Positions 26,071 through 35,059 of a stretch of 64,000 nt of DNA are shown here, in pieces. The notes under the pieces were generated by a model. The model did no database searches, was not told the origin of the DNA, and saw only the letters and a program-made list of their open reading frames with translations. Origin of the DNA: Mesorhizobium sp. WSM4311 (GTDB taxonomy: Bacteria > Pseudomonadota > Alphaproteobacteria > Rhizobiales > Rhizobiaceae). The stretch's first letter is position 1. Every line of letters begins with the position of its first letter. The stretch lies in NCBI RefSeq assembly GCF_002295115.1, contig NZ_NSFV01000018.1:1-64000 (forward strand). The letters are read 5' to 3'. A program made the position numbers and the translations under genes.

Positions 26071-26568
26071 CCACCCTTGCCCAACCCCAGCACGATCTTT
26101 CTGCAATTGAGATCGACGCCTTCGAAGACAGGATCTACGCTTGCCTGGATTGCCGATGGCGATAACCAGACAGTCGAGCGCCACCGTGAACTCATCGCCA
26201 AGGGCACGTGCTGGGTCGCGGCGGAGCTCGACGACCCGCCGATCGCATTCCTGAGCGCGGAGATCCAGGATGACACGCTGCACATTTGGGAACTTGCCGT
26301 GCGCCTTGATCGACAACGCTTGGGTATCGGACGCGCCTTGCTAGAAAAGGCCATTGCGGATGCGAGGCGTCGCTGCCTTGTCACTCTTACTCTGACGACC
26401 TTCCGAGACGTGATCTGGAACGCGCCATTCTACCAGAAGCTGGGTTTTCGGGTGATGGAAGATGCGCAGGCCGGAGAGCGGCTTCGCCAGGTGCTGCGCC
26501 GAGAGGTCGAACACGGAATGCCGGCAAGCCGACGTTGCGCCATGCGCCTTGTTCTTTCTGAAACTTGA
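26067..26568 (+). pseudogene. GNAT-family N-acetyltransferase with a frameshift near the N-terminus
   Basis: From nt ~26130 one frame encodes a clear GNAT core: HIWELAVRLDRQRLGIGRALLE (acetyl-CoA loop) and TLTTFRDVIWNAPFYQKLGFR, ending at 26568. That frame opens only with a TTG at 26077. The ATG at 26067, which overlaps the DoxX stop as ATGA, starts a different frame giving MTTLAQPQHDLSAIEIDAFE, which matches the expected GNAT N-terminus (…AIE…A…) but stops at nt ~26165. The two halves join with a one-base shift near nt 26130-26140. Either the gene is broken or the base call is wrong there. Confidence 0.55.
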
Positions 26569-26710
26569 GCGCCTTAGCATGAGGATTCACATCCCTTTGA
26601 CGCGATGAGCCAGGCGCCCCTGAGCTAGCACATTCGCTCCGATGCTCTGCCGACGTATAGGCCCGCTCTCGCTGAGAATTCCAAGTCATCGGTCACGTTC
26701 CTGTGAAGCT

Positions 26711-26736
26711 GTAACAGTCAATCGCTACGGGGCGAA
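26711..26736 (+). promoter_or_regulatory. ECF-sigma-like promoter upstream of methyltransferase-ABM operon
   Basis: GTAAC at 26711-26715 and CGAA at 26733-26736 have a 17-base spacer. The flanks (GCTGTAAC-x-GTC and GGGCGAATA) repeat those of the 25456 site, while the spacers between them are unrelated, as expected for a conserved promoter rather than a duplicated segment. It lies ~90 bases before the methyltransferase start. Confidence 0.6.
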
Positions 26737-26828
26737 TAGTGGACTGTTATCGCGAGGCCTTCCCCGGCGACGGGATATGGCTTGTCGCCCATGGCAAGTG
26801 TTTGGGATCGAGCCGGAGGAGAAAGCCG

Positions 26829-27905
26829 ATGCTAAAGCGCAATCAGGAAAAACTGCCCGACCGGGAAAAGCTGGAGGCCCTGCTAGGAAGGATGGTCGGC
26901 GATCTCGGTGCCATCACCACCGGGGCGGCGGTCCTGCTGGGAGACAGGCTCGGCCTTTTCGCGGCAATGAGCGCGGGCGGCAAGATGACCGCCGCACAGC
27001 TCGCCAAAAGGACCGACACGCAGGAGCGGCTGGTCCGCGAATGGCTCTCGGCGCAGGCGGCGGCAGGCTATGTCGAATATGACGAGGTGGGCGACAGCTT
27101 CTACCTCAGCCCCGAGCAGGAGCAGGTCTTCGTCAACGAGGACAGCCCCGCCTTCATGGCCGGCGCCTTCGAGGTCGTCTCGGCGCTGTGGCTCGACGAG
27201 GAGAAGGTCAGACAGGCGTTTCGCTCCGGCAATGGCCTCGGCTGGCACGATCACAGCGCCTGCCTGTTTCGCGGCACGGAACGGTTCTTCCGGCCCGGCT
27301 ACAACGCCAATCTGATCGTCTCCTGGTTGCCAGCGCTCGATGGCGTGGTCGAGAAGCTGGAGCGAGGCATAGACGTCGCCGATGTCGGCTGCGGCCATGG
27401 CGCCTCTACCGTGCTGATGGCCAAGGCCTTCCCGAATTCGCGCTTTACCGGCTTCGACTATCACACCCCGTCGATCGAGCGCGCCCGCGCCGCCGCGAAA
27501 GAGGCGGGCGTCGCCGGCAACACCCACTTCGAAGTTGCGGCAGCCAAGGATTTCCCAGGCACCTACGATCTCGTCGCATTCTTCGACTGCCTGCACGACA
27601 TGGGCGATCCGGAGGGTGCTGCCAAGCATGTGCACAACGCGCTCAAAGCGGATGGCACCTGGATGATCGTCGAGCCCTTCGCCCACGACCAGCTCTCGGC
27701 GAACCTCAACCCGGTCGGCCGCATCTATTACGCCGCCTCGACCTTCATCTGTACGCCTGCCTCGCTTTCGCAGGAGGTTGGTCTCGGCCTCGGCGCCCAG
27801 GCGGGCGAGGCCAAGCTGCGCAAGGTGGTGTCGGGCGGCGGGTTCAAGCGGTTCCGCCGCGCCACCGAAACCCCGTTCAACATGGTTCTCGAGGCACGCC
27901 CATAA
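26829..27905 (+). CDS. SAM-dependent methyltransferase with N-terminal winged helix
   Basis: 358 residues. The N-terminal ~110 residues form a dimerisation/winged-helix domain (LGDRLGLFAAMSAGGKMTAAQLAKRT...). The catalytic Rossmann domain has motif I VADVGCGHGASTVLMA, FTGFDYHTPSIERAR as motif II and FFDCLHDMGDPEGA as motif IV. This is the Rv2258c/RrmA-like group of class I methyltransferases. The acceptor is unknown. The ATG at 26829 has a GGAGGAG site; a longer open frame from 26739 overlaps the promoter. It is followed after 44 bases by the ABM gene. Confidence 0.83.
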   Translation: MLKRNQEKLPDREKLEALLGRMVGDLGAITTGAAVLLGDRLGLFAAMSAGGKMTAAQLAKRTDTQERLVREWLSAQAAAGYVEYDEVGDSFYLSPEQEQVFVNEDSPAFMAGAFEVVSALWLDEEKVRQAFRSGNGLGWHDHSACLFRGTERFFRPGYNANLIVSWLPALDGVVEKLERGIDVADVGCGHGASTVLMAKAFPNSRFTGFDYHTPSIERARAAAKEAGVAGNTHFEVAAAKDFPGTYDLVAFFDCLHDMGDPEGAAKHVHNALKADGTWMIVEPFAHDQLSANLNPVGRIYYAASTFICTPASLSQEVGLGLGAQAGEAKLRKVVSGGGFKRFRRATETPFNMVLEARP

Positions 27906-27949
27906 GGTTGGCCAAGCAAGAGAGTCTTCGCAATCGATTGGAGGAAGGC

Positions 27950-28249
27950 ATGACTGCTTACAACGTCGTTCGGTTCCGCACCAAGCCGGGCAAGGAACAG
28001 GCATTCATCGATGCACACAAGAAAGCGAGCCTCGACGCCACGGGCTTCCGAAAGGCCGCTCTGATCAAGACCGGCGACCGGACCTTCTGCGTCGTCGGTG
28101 AATGGAACGACTTGGACAGCCTCGCGGCGGCACGGCCCCAGATGATCGGCCTTTTGGACACCATGCGAGACATGCTGGAGGATCTCGGCGGCGACCTTGG
28201 CATGACCGATCCTGTCTCCGGAACGGTCGTCGCCGATATCAGGACCTGA
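27950..28249 (+). CDS. antibiotic-biosynthesis-monooxygenase-like (ABM) protein
   Basis: 99 residues, the length of a single ferredoxin-like ABM domain: TAYNVVRFRTKPGKEQAFID at the start and a following beta-alpha-beta pattern with FCVVGEWNDLDSLAAARP. The family includes small heme- or quinol-oxidising monooxygenases, but many members are uncharacterised. The ATG at 27950 has GGAGGAAGG directly upstream. Probable operon partner of the methyltransferase, under the ECF-like promoter at 26711. Confidence 0.78.
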   Translation: MTAYNVVRFRTKPGKEQAFIDAHKKASLDATGFRKAALIKTGDRTFCVVGEWNDLDSLAAARPQMIGLLDTMRDMLEDLGGDLGMTDPVSGTVVADIRT

Positions 28250-28401
28250 AGGGGCCCGGCTGCGGGCTTGGTGTGCACCCCCCCCCCTCGACCGCTTATG
28301 TGGGGGCCGGTCCATCAAAATCAGTGAGCGACGCACGAATTACTGGAGTGCGCTGAGCCTTCGACGTATAGGCTGTCGTGAGGCAAGGTTGAGGATCCGG
28401 C

Positions 28402-29847
28402 GTGACGATAGTCGACGATCGTCTTCTTGAAAGCAAGATGACCAAGGTGGAGCAGGCGCGAGCCTGGAGCCCACGCGTCATCTCGAAATTCGAGACGCTG
28501 ATCAAGAGCGCCGACGACCACTCACTCTATCGCGTTAATCCGCTGACCTTTGCTCGCGACCGCGCGATCGCCGAGCCTGAAGCAATCGACCTCTTCCTGC
28601 ATGCCGCCCGTTGTGGCTTGTTCGACATGAGCTGGGATGTGCTGTGTCCCCAGTCCGGGATGGTGCTCGACAGTTTCGGCGCCCTGCGCACGCTGAAGAC
28701 CCACTACGTCTGTGGCCTGTGCGACGTATCGGGCGACACCAACCTCGACGACTTCATCGAGGTCACCTTCTCGGTATCGCCGAAGTTGCGGCGCCTGCCT
28801 TACCACGATCCCGAGACACTCCCTGTCGAGGATTTTCACTGGAAGCTCCACTTCGGACATGACGGGCGGCTACCGGGGCAAGACGTTCGCTTTCTTGACG
28901 TTCTGCGCGGCTTCGTTCGGGGCATAACGTTTCTGCCGCCCGGCACCACCACAGTTCTCCGCGCCGACCTGGGACCGGGCGGCCTTTCGGGCGTCAACGT
29001 GCAGACGCAGGCCGCATTCGCTGTGCCAATATCAGGCGATCCGGTGTTGGCGCCGACACTTCTGAAGATCGATTATGACGGCAAACGCTTCTTGCCGGCG
29101 TTGCCCGCTGTGCCACCTAGTCCGATTGTCATTGAGGTAGCGAATACGGGGACAGTGCGAGGTTCGTTGCTTGTCATCAACTGGCCGCCCGAGCTTGTCG
29201 CGCTGACCACCAAGCCGGCGCTCGATTTCGACCCTTATGTTTCCGGTGGAGCGCTGCTTGCGCGGCAAACCTTCCGCCAGCTCTTCCGGTCCGAACGTGT
29301 CGACGAGAAGGAGGGGCTCGGCATCCGGCAGATCACCTTCCTGTTCACGGACCTCAAGGGTTCGACCGCCATGTATGAGCGCCTGGGTGACCTCAACGCC
29401 TATGCCTTGGTCCGCGAGCATTTTGCTCTGGTCAACGCGGCGGTTCAGCAACACTCCGGAGCGGTGGTCAAGACGATTGGGGATGCGGTGATGGCTGTAT
29501 TCTCGCAGCCTTCGGATGCGATTTCGGCTGCACTCCACATCTTTGAAGAAATCGATCGCTTCAACGGCGACCATGACGGGCCGGGGATCATCCTCAAGAT
29601 CGGGGCCCACTGTGGACCGTCGATCGCCGTGACGCTCAACGACAACCTCGACTATTTCGGCCAGACCGTGAATGTCGCCGCGCGCGTGCAGTCCTTGGCG
29701 GAAGCCGGACAGATCTGCATTTCCGAGGCGCTCTATTGCGCGCCCGGGGTTCGCGAAATGCTTGCCGGCCATCGTGTCGTGGCTTTTGACGCGCCTCTTC
29801 GAGGTGTGGAGGGTGATGCAACCGTCTATCGCATCATGCGCGAATAG
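28402..29847 (+). CDS. class III adenylate/guanylate cyclase with DUF5939-like N-terminal domain
   Basis: 481 residues. The C-terminal cyclase homology domain (residues ~310-475) has the metal-binding strand ITFLFTDLKGSTAMYERLGD and the second metal site VKTIGDAVMAVF, followed by FGQTVNVAARVQSLA with the Asn/Arg transition-state region. The first ~290 residues contain CxxC (VCGLCDVS) and a beta-rich part, matching the uncharacterised domain often placed before such cyclases. Start GTG at 28402 has GAGG seven bases upstream. It makes cAMP or cGMP in response to an unknown signal. It is the last gene of the putative island, 88 bases from tRNA-Thr. Confidence 0.85.
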   Translation: MTIVDDRLLESKMTKVEQARAWSPRVISKFETLIKSADDHSLYRVNPLTFARDRAIAEPEAIDLFLHAARCGLFDMSWDVLCPQSGMVLDSFGALRTLKTHYVCGLCDVSGDTNLDDFIEVTFSVSPKLRRLPYHDPETLPVEDFHWKLHFGHDGRLPGQDVRFLDVLRGFVRGITFLPPGTTTVLRADLGPGGLSGVNVQTQAAFAVPISGDPVLAPTLLKIDYDGKRFLPALPAVPPSPIVIEVANTGTVRGSLLVINWPPELVALTTKPALDFDPYVSGGALLARQTFRQLFRSERVDEKEGLGIRQITFLFTDLKGSTAMYERLGDLNAYALVREHFALVNAAVQQHSGAVVKTIGDAVMAVFSQPSDAISAALHIFEEIDRFNGDHDGPGIILKIGAHCGPSIAVTLNDNLDYFGQTVNVAARVQSLAEAGQICISEALYCAPGVREMLAGHRVVAFDAPLRGVEGDATVYRIMRE

Positions 29848-29935
29848 ACACCATTGCGTGCCAACGCCATTTCGCACAGCCTAGGAGTTGGACCTCAGGT
29901 CGTCCGCCAAGGTCTTGAGCAATTCAAGGGGAAAC

Positions 29936-30010
<75 letters not shown>

Positions 30011-30173
30011 CGCTGATGGCGGGGCTTCTGCCATATCGAACCGGCAAGCGCAAGGCCAAGAACAACGCTTCTGTGAATGCCTTTGCCGGATAGCTTTCAA
30101 TGACATGGCGGTGCCACAATGTTGGCTATCCCTGAACGGCAGGTTTGGCCGGGTCGCCGGCCGGGACGGGACG

Positions 30174-30350
30174 ATGAGCGACAAGACGATATCACCGAAA
30201 AAGGGCGGCACGAACCGCAAGGACCGGCTCGCCGAGCAGTTGCGCGCCAATCTGCAGAAGCGCAAGGCGCAATCGCGCTCGCGCCGCACGGGTGAAGCCG
30301 ACCAGAGGCCGGACGGGCTCGGTGCCGCCAAGGAAATACAGAAAGATTAA
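30174..30350 (+). CDS. small basic conserved hypothetical protein
   Basis: 58 residues: MSDKTISPKKGGTNRKDRLA followed by a Lys/Arg/Gln-rich helix and ending in AAKEIQKD. No membrane segment or Cys. Small proteins of this kind precede murA in several rhizobia as far as I recall, and the composition suggests nucleic acid or ribosome binding, but no function is known. The ATG at 30174 follows a GGGACGGGAC ribosome-binding-site-like run; an upstream start at 30105 is unlikely. Confidence 0.6.
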   Translation: MSDKTISPKKGGTNRKDRLAEQLRANLQKRKAQSRSRRTGEADQRPDGLGAAKEIQKD

Positions 30351-30478
30351 CTCAAATCGGCCACTCTTGGCCCGGATGCGTGGAAATCCTATTTCTTGAA
30401 CCACACCGGCCAATGGTCTAGACGGGCCGATACTCAAACGATTGAACCGGCCTTTTTGGCCGAGAGGGACATTCTCCA

Positions 30479-31771
30479 ATGGATCGCATCAGAATTGTCG
30501 GCGGCAACAAACTTGCCGGAAGCATTCCGATCTCGGGCGCGAAAAACGCCGCTTTGCCGCTGATGATCGCCTCGCTCTTGACCGACGACACGCTGACGCT
30601 GGAAAACGTGCCGCATCTGGCCGATGTCGAGCAGTTGATACGGATCCTCGGCAATCACGGCGTCGATTACTCGGTCAATGGCCGCCGCGAGAAGCAGAAT
30701 GAAGGCTATTCGCGCACCATCAACTTCTCCGCCCGCAACATCGTCGACACGACGGCGCCCTACGAACTGGTGTCGAAGATGCGGGCGTCATTCTGGGTGA
30801 TCGGGCCGCTGCTGGCCCGCATGGGCGAGGCCAAGGTGTCGCTGCCCGGAGGCTGCGCCATCGGCACGCGCCCGGTCGACCTGTTCCTCGAAGGCCTGCA
30901 GGCGCTTGGCGCCGATCTCGACGTCGACACCGGCTATGTCATAGCCAAGACCAAGAATGGCCGCCTGGTCGGCAATCGCTACGTCTTCCCCAAGGTCTCG
31001 GTCGGCGCCACCCATGTGCTGATGATGGCGGCTTCGCTGGCCAAGGGCGAGACAGTGCTGGAAAACGCCGCCTGCGAGCCTGAAATCGTCAACCTCGCCG
31101 AATGCCTCAACGCCATGGGCGCCAGGATTTCCGGCGCCGGCACGCCGACCATCACCATTGACGGTGTCGAATCGCTGTCGGGCGCGCGCGTGCGCGTCAT
31201 TCCCGACCGCATCGAGACCGGCACCTATGCCATGGCCGTCGCCATGACAGGCGGCGACGTCGTGCTCGAAGGCGCGCGGCCGGAGCTGCTGCAGACCGCG
31301 CTGGACGTGATTTCGCAGACGGGCGCCGAGATCACCCAGACCAATTCCGGCATCCGCGTGAAGCGCAACGGCGCCGGCATTTCGCCGGTCGACGTGACGA
31401 CCGCGCCCTTCCCGGCCTTCCCGACCGATCTGCAGGCGCAGTTCATGGGCCTGATGACGATGGCCAAGGGCAAGTCGCGTATCACCGAGACGATCTTCGA
31501 GAATCGCTTCATGCACGTCCAGGAACTGGCCCGACTCGGCGCCCACATCACGCTTTCTGGCCAGACGGCGATCGTCGACGGCGTGGCGAAGCTGAAAGGC
31601 GCGCCGGTCATGGCCACCGACCTTCGCGCGTCCGTCTCTCTGGTCATCGCCGGCCTCGCCGCCGAAGGCGAGACCACGGTCAACCGCGTCTACCATCTCG
31701 ACCGCGGCTTCGAGCGGCTGGAGGAAAAACTGTCCAACTGCGGCGCGGTGATCGAGCGCATTTCCGCCTGA
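30479..31771 (+). CDS. murA: UDP-N-acetylglucosamine 1-carboxyvinyltransferase
   Basis: 430 residues, full length. Motifs: [20 protein letters not shown] at the N-terminus and [19 protein letters not shown] containing the catalytic Cys targeted by fosfomycin. The enzyme transfers enolpyruvate from PEP to UDP-GlcNAc, the first committed step of peptidoglycan synthesis in the cytoplasm. It is followed by DUF2948, hisD, UPF0262 and infA as in other Rhizobiales. Confidence 0.97.
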   Translation: MDRIRIVGGNKLAGSIPISGAKNAALPLMIASLLTDDTLTLENVPHLADVEQLIRILGNHGVDYSVNGRREKQNEGYSRTINFSARNIVDTTAPYELVSKMRASFWVIGPLLARMGEAKVSLPGGCAIGTRPVDLFLEGLQALGADLDVDTGYVIAKTKNGRLVGNRYVFPKVSVGATHVLMMAASLAKGETVLENAACEPEIVNLAECLNAMGARISGAGTPTITIDGVESLSGARVRVIPDRIETGTYAMAVAMTGGDVVLEGARPELLQTALDVISQTGAEITQTNSGIRVKRNGAGISPVDVTTAPFPAFPTDLQAQFMGLMTMAKGKSRITETIFENRFMHVQELARLGAHITLSGQTAIVDGVAKLKGAPVMATDLRASVSLVIAGLAAEGETTVNRVYHLDRGFERLEEKLSNCGAVIERISA

Positions 31772-31840
31772 CGATTGAAAGCCGCCAGCTTTCGCATAGA
31801 GACAGCCCCATAGGCCTTCATCCCCTGCCGGCACCGCAAA

Positions 31841-31860
31841 CCCGAGGCAATTGCCTCGGG
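31841..31860. other. perfect 20-bp palindrome between murA and DUF2948
   Basis: CCCGAGGCAA and its exact complement TTGCCTCGGG meet without a loop 70 bases after the murA stop. There is no T-run, so it is more likely an attenuator, mRNA-stability hairpin or protein-binding site than a simple terminator. Confidence 0.4.
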
Positions 31861-31939
31861 TGGAAGTCGTGTCGCGGTTGCACCGGCCGGAAAGACCGCC
31901 TAACAGAAGGCTGAAACCAACCTTAGGTGCAAATTCCGC

Positions 31940-32371
31940 ATGGCCCTCAAGCTTATCGCGCTCGACGACCAGGATCTGAGCATCGTCTCGGCCCATGTCC
32001 AGGACGCCGTGATGAAGGTGTCGGACCTCGAATTCCTGCCTGCGGCCAAGCGTTTCGTGCTGACCATGAACCGTTTCGTCTGGGAGGCGAAGTCGGGCCT
32101 GTTCCGCCAACACAATGAGCGGCGGCAGGCCGTGCTGCATTTCGACCGGGTGCTGGGCGCCAAGACCAACGGCATTGCCCGCGACAAGCCGGCCGAGGTG
32201 CTGTCCCTGCTGGCAATCAGCTTCATCGAGATCAGCAAGCCGGCCGGCATCGTCGAAATCATCTTTTCGGGCGGCGGCACCATCATGCTCGATGTCGAAT
32301 GCATCGAGGCCCGCCTTGCCGATATAAGCGGCGCGTGGGAAGCCACGTCGCGCCCCATTCACAAGGCTTGA
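31940..32371 (+). CDS. DUF2948 family protein
   Basis: 143 residues of a conserved alphaproteobacterial family: LIALDDQDLSIVSAHVQDAV, VLTMNRFVWE and IIFSGGGTIMLDVECIEARL. It has no signal peptide or membrane segment and no known activity. Its place between murA and hisD is conserved in rhizobia, which supports the call. The hisD start follows the stop by seven bases. Confidence 0.9.
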   Translation: MALKLIALDDQDLSIVSAHVQDAVMKVSDLEFLPAAKRFVLTMNRFVWEAKSGLFRQHNERRQAVLHFDRVLGAKTNGIARDKPAEVLSLLAISFIEISKPAGIVEIIFSGGGTIMLDVECIEARLADISGAWEATSRPIHKA

Positions 32372-32378
32372 CCGGGCC

Positions 32379-33671
32379 ATGGCCATCACGCTTCGCCAGT
32401 CCGACGCCGATTTCGAGCAGCGCTTCGCCGCTTTCCTGACAACCAAGCGGGAAGCGTCCGAGGATGTCGACGCAGCGGTTCGCCAGATCATCGCGCGCGT
32501 GCGCGCCGAGGGTGACGCGGCCCTGATCGACTACACCCAACGGTTCGATCGGGCCGATTTGACGAGCCTCGGCATTGCCGTGTCGAAGCAAGACATTGCA
32601 GCCGCTTACGAGATGGCTGATCCAAAGGCGATCGAAGCGCTCGAATTCGCGCGCGATCGCATTCGCTCCCACCACGAACGGCAGCGGCCGAAAGACGATC
32701 GCTACACGGATGCCGCCGGCGTCGAGCTCGGCTGGCGCTGGACAGCGATCGAGGCCGTCGGGCTCTATGTACCGGGCGGCACGGCGAGCTATCCAAGCTC
32801 GGTGCTGATGAACGCCGTGCCGGCCCGCGTGGCCGGCATCGAGCGCGTCGTCATGGTTGTGCCGGCCCCGGGTGGCATCATCAATCCGCTGGTGCTGGTG
32901 GCGGCCGACATATCAGGCGTGACCGAAATCTACCGCGTCGGCGGCGCGCAAGCGATCGCCGCCCTTGCCTATGGCACAGAGACCATAAGGCCGGTCGCCA
33001 AGATCGTCGGACCGGGCAATGCCTATGTCGCGGCGGCCAAACGCCAGGTGTTCGGAACGGTCGGCATCGACATGATCGCCGGTCCGTCGGAAGTGCTCGT
33101 GGTGGCCGACGGCAACAACAATCCCGACTGGATCGCCGCCGATCTGCTCGCCCAGGCCGAACACGACGTGTCGGCGCAATCGATCCTGATCACCGACGAT
33201 CCGGCCCTCGGCAAGGCGGTCGAACAGGCGGTCGAACGCCAGTTGCAGACCCTGCCGCGCGGTGAAACCGCAGCGGCGAGCTGGCGCGATTTTGGCGCGG
33301 TGATCGAGGTCGCGACCATCGAGGCCGCGCTGCCGCTGGTCGACCGCATCGCCGCCGAACATGTCGAACTGGCCATTGACGATGCCGAAGGGTTCCTGTC
33401 GCGGATGCGCAATGCCGGCGCCGTCTTTCTCGGGCGCCACACGCCGGAAGCCATCGGCGACTATGTCGGCGGCTCCAACCACGTGCTGCCGACCGCGCGC
33501 TCGGCGCGCTTCTCGTCGGGCCTGTCGGTGCTCGATTTCGTCAAGCGGACCTCGATCCTGAAGCTCGGGCCGGAGCAATTGCGCGTGTTGGCGCCAGCGG
33601 CGATCGCGCTCGCCAAGGCGGAAGGGCTCGACGCGCATGGCCGGTCCGTCGCTATCCGGCTGAACATGTAG
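32379..33671 (+). CDS. hisD: histidinol dehydrogenase
   Basis: 430 residues, usual length. Recognisable blocks include WRWTAIEAVGLYVPGGTASY, KIVGPGNAYVAAAKRQVFG, IDMIAGPSEVLVVAD and AEHDVSAQSIL with the zinc-binding Gln/His region. It catalyses the last two NAD-dependent oxidations of histidinol to histidine in the cytoplasm. It is downstream of DUF2948 by seven bases and upstream of UPF0262 by six, so it is part of a tight operon. Confidence 0.97.
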   Translation: MAITLRQSDADFEQRFAAFLTTKREASEDVDAAVRQIIARVRAEGDAALIDYTQRFDRADLTSLGIAVSKQDIAAAYEMADPKAIEALEFARDRIRSHHERQRPKDDRYTDAAGVELGWRWTAIEAVGLYVPGGTASYPSSVLMNAVPARVAGIERVVMVVPAPGGIINPLVLVAADISGVTEIYRVGGAQAIAALAYGTETIRPVAKIVGPGNAYVAAAKRQVFGTVGIDMIAGPSEVLVVADGNNNPDWIAADLLAQAEHDVSAQSILITDDPALGKAVEQAVERQLQTLPRGETAAASWRDFGAVIEVATIEAALPLVDRIAAEHVELAIDDAEGFLSRMRNAGAVFLGRHTPEAIGDYVGGSNHVLPTARSARFSSGLSVLDFVKRTSILKLGPEQLRVLAPAAIALAKAEGLDAHGRSVAIRLNM

Positions 33672-33677
33672 GCCGAG

Positions 33678-34163
33678 ATGACGGGCTCCGATCAAACCCG
33701 CGCAAAACTGATCGATGTCGAACTCGATGAATCGATCGGCCGTTCGACACCCGATGTCGAACATGAGCGGGCGGTGGCGATCTTCGACCTGATCGAAGAG
33801 AACAGCTTTCAGCCCGTCAACGACAGCGGGGCCGGCCCCTACCGGCTGAAACTGTCGCTGGCCGAGCAGCGCCTGGTCTTTGCCGTAGCACGCGAGGACG
33901 GCACCGCTGTGGTCACCCACATCCTGTCGCTGACGCCGCTTAGGCGCATCGTCAAGGATTACTACATGATCTGCGAAAGCTATTACGACGCCATCCGCTC
34001 CTCGACCCCCAGCCATATCGAGGCGATCGACATGGGCCGGCGCGGCTTGCACAATGAAGGTTCGCAGACGCTGATGGACCGGCTCTCCGGCAAGATCGAC
34101 ATCGACTTCGATACGGCGCGCCGGCTGTTCACGCTGGTCTGCGTGCTGCACTGGCGGGGCTAG
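33678..34163 (+). CDS. UPF0262 family protein
   Basis: 161 residues. The family pattern is plain: [40 protein letters not shown] and [19 protein letters not shown]. Its function is unknown; the gene is conserved next to hisD in Rhizobiales. It ends where the frame of the LMW-phosphatase-like gene is already open. Confidence 0.92.
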   Translation: MTGSDQTRAKLIDVELDESIGRSTPDVEHERAVAIFDLIEENSFQPVNDSGAGPYRLKLSLAEQRLVFAVAREDGTAVVTHILSLTPLRRIVKDYYMICESYYDAIRSSTPSHIEAIDMGRRGLHNEGSQTLMDRLSGKIDIDFDTARRLFTLVCVLHWRG

Positions 34164-34201
34164 CCCTGGTAACCGGCGCCCTGCCCCGCTCGATCCTGTT
34201 C

Positions 34202-34621
34202 GTGTGCGGCATGAATGCCGTGCGCTCGCCAATGGCCGAACAACTGGCGCGCCGGATGCTGCCCGCCACCATCTTCGTCGCCTCGGCCGGCGTACGCGCC
34301 GGCGAGCGCGACCCGTTCGTCGATGCGGTGCTGGCGGAGGAGGGCCTGTCGCTGGGCGAGCGCCATCCCAGGACGCTGGACGATCTCGAGGACGACTATT
34401 TCGACCTGATCGTGACGCTGGCGCCGGAGGCGCACCATGCCGCGCTGGAGCTCACCCGCTCGCTCGCCGTCGAGGTCGAATACTGGCCGACACAGGACCC
34501 GACCAATGCCGGCGGCACGCGCGAGCAGATCTTGGCGGCCTACCGCGACGTGCGCGAGCGGCTAAAGTTGCGCATAAGCCGACGTTTCTTGGCTTCAGAG
34601 GCAAAAAACGCGACAGATTAA
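34202..34621 (+). CDS. low-molecular-weight phosphatase/ArsC-like protein
   Basis: At least 139 residues. The P-loop C-x5-R-S (CGMNAVRSPMAEQLARRM) is that of low-molecular-weight protein tyrosine phosphatases and thioredoxin-type arsenate reductases; the acidic catalytic loop may be TQDPTNAGGT. The first standard start (GTG 34202) cuts off the beta-strand before the P-loop: upstream in the same frame SILFV is encoded, but no ATG, GTG or TTG occurs back into UPF0262. The true start may be CTG at 34166 or 34181, coupled to UPF0262 translation. Substrate unknown. Confidence 0.8.
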   Translation: MCGMNAVRSPMAEQLARRMLPATIFVASAGVRAGERDPFVDAVLAEEGLSLGERHPRTLDDLEDDYFDLIVTLAPEAHHAALELTRSLAVEVEYWPTQDPTNAGGTREQILAAYRDVRERLKLRISRRFLASEAKNATD

Positions 34622-34671
34622 GCGTGTTCACAAGCGGACGATTATCATATAGGTTCCGCCGAAATTCCGGC

Positions 34672-34720
34672 TAGAGTCGGATGATTTCAGGTCTGTTCGA
34701 CCTGAAATCATCCGACTCTA
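34672..34720. repeat. long perfect palindrome (RIME-like) upstream of infA
   Basis: Two 22-base arms (34672-34693 and 34699-34720) are exact inverted copies with a five-base loop. The arms start TAGAGTCGGATG. Such intergenic palindromes recur in rhizobial genomes. It could also act as a bidirectional transcription or mRNA-processing signal after the phosphatase gene. Confidence 0.8.
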
Positions 34721-34730
34721 AACCAAGAAG

Positions 34731-34783
34731 TAGAGCATGATGTCGTCCGAAAACCGCTTCACACTTTTCGGCATCATGCTCTA
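34731..34783. repeat. second RIME-like palindrome
   Basis: Arms TAGAGCATGATG (34731-34742) and CATCATGCTCTA (34772-34783) are perfect, with an inner CCGAAAA/TTTTCGG stem (34747-34753, 34765-34771) and a four-base bulge. The AGCATGATG...CCGAAAACCGCTTCACAC core is what I recall for rhizobial intergenic mosaic elements. It is 11 bases from the first palindrome and 35 bases before infA. Confidence 0.75.
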
Positions 34784-34817
34784 AGCGCTGGAACTGCAAT
34801 CCAAGCAAAGGTATCGA

Positions 34818-35036
34818 ATGCCGAAGGAAGAAGTCCTCGAGTTTCCGGGTGTCGTGACGGAATTGTTGCCCAACGCGATGTTCCGGGTGAAGCTCGAAAA
34901 CGAACACGAGATCATCGCCCATACGGCCGGCCGCATGCGCAAGAACCGCATCCGCGTGCTGACCGGCGACAAGGTTCTGGTCGAGATGACGCCATACGAC
35001 CTGACCAAGGGCCGCATCACCTACCGCTTCAAGTAA
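34818..35036 (+). CDS. infA: translation initiation factor IF-1
   Basis: 72 residues, one OB-fold S1 domain: [40 protein letters not shown] and [13 protein letters not shown]-1 occupies the A site of the 30S subunit during initiation. Sequence and length are canonical. It is separated from upstream genes by two palindromes and followed by maf after 23 bases. Confidence 0.97.
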
Positions 35037-35059
35037 GATCGAGGCTTGGCCGGAACGCG

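Noticed and set aside
28278-28287. Run of ten C bases, possible phase-variation tract
   Set aside because: Lies between genes, 115 bases before the cyclase start and outside any promoter-like spacing; no sign it affects a frame.
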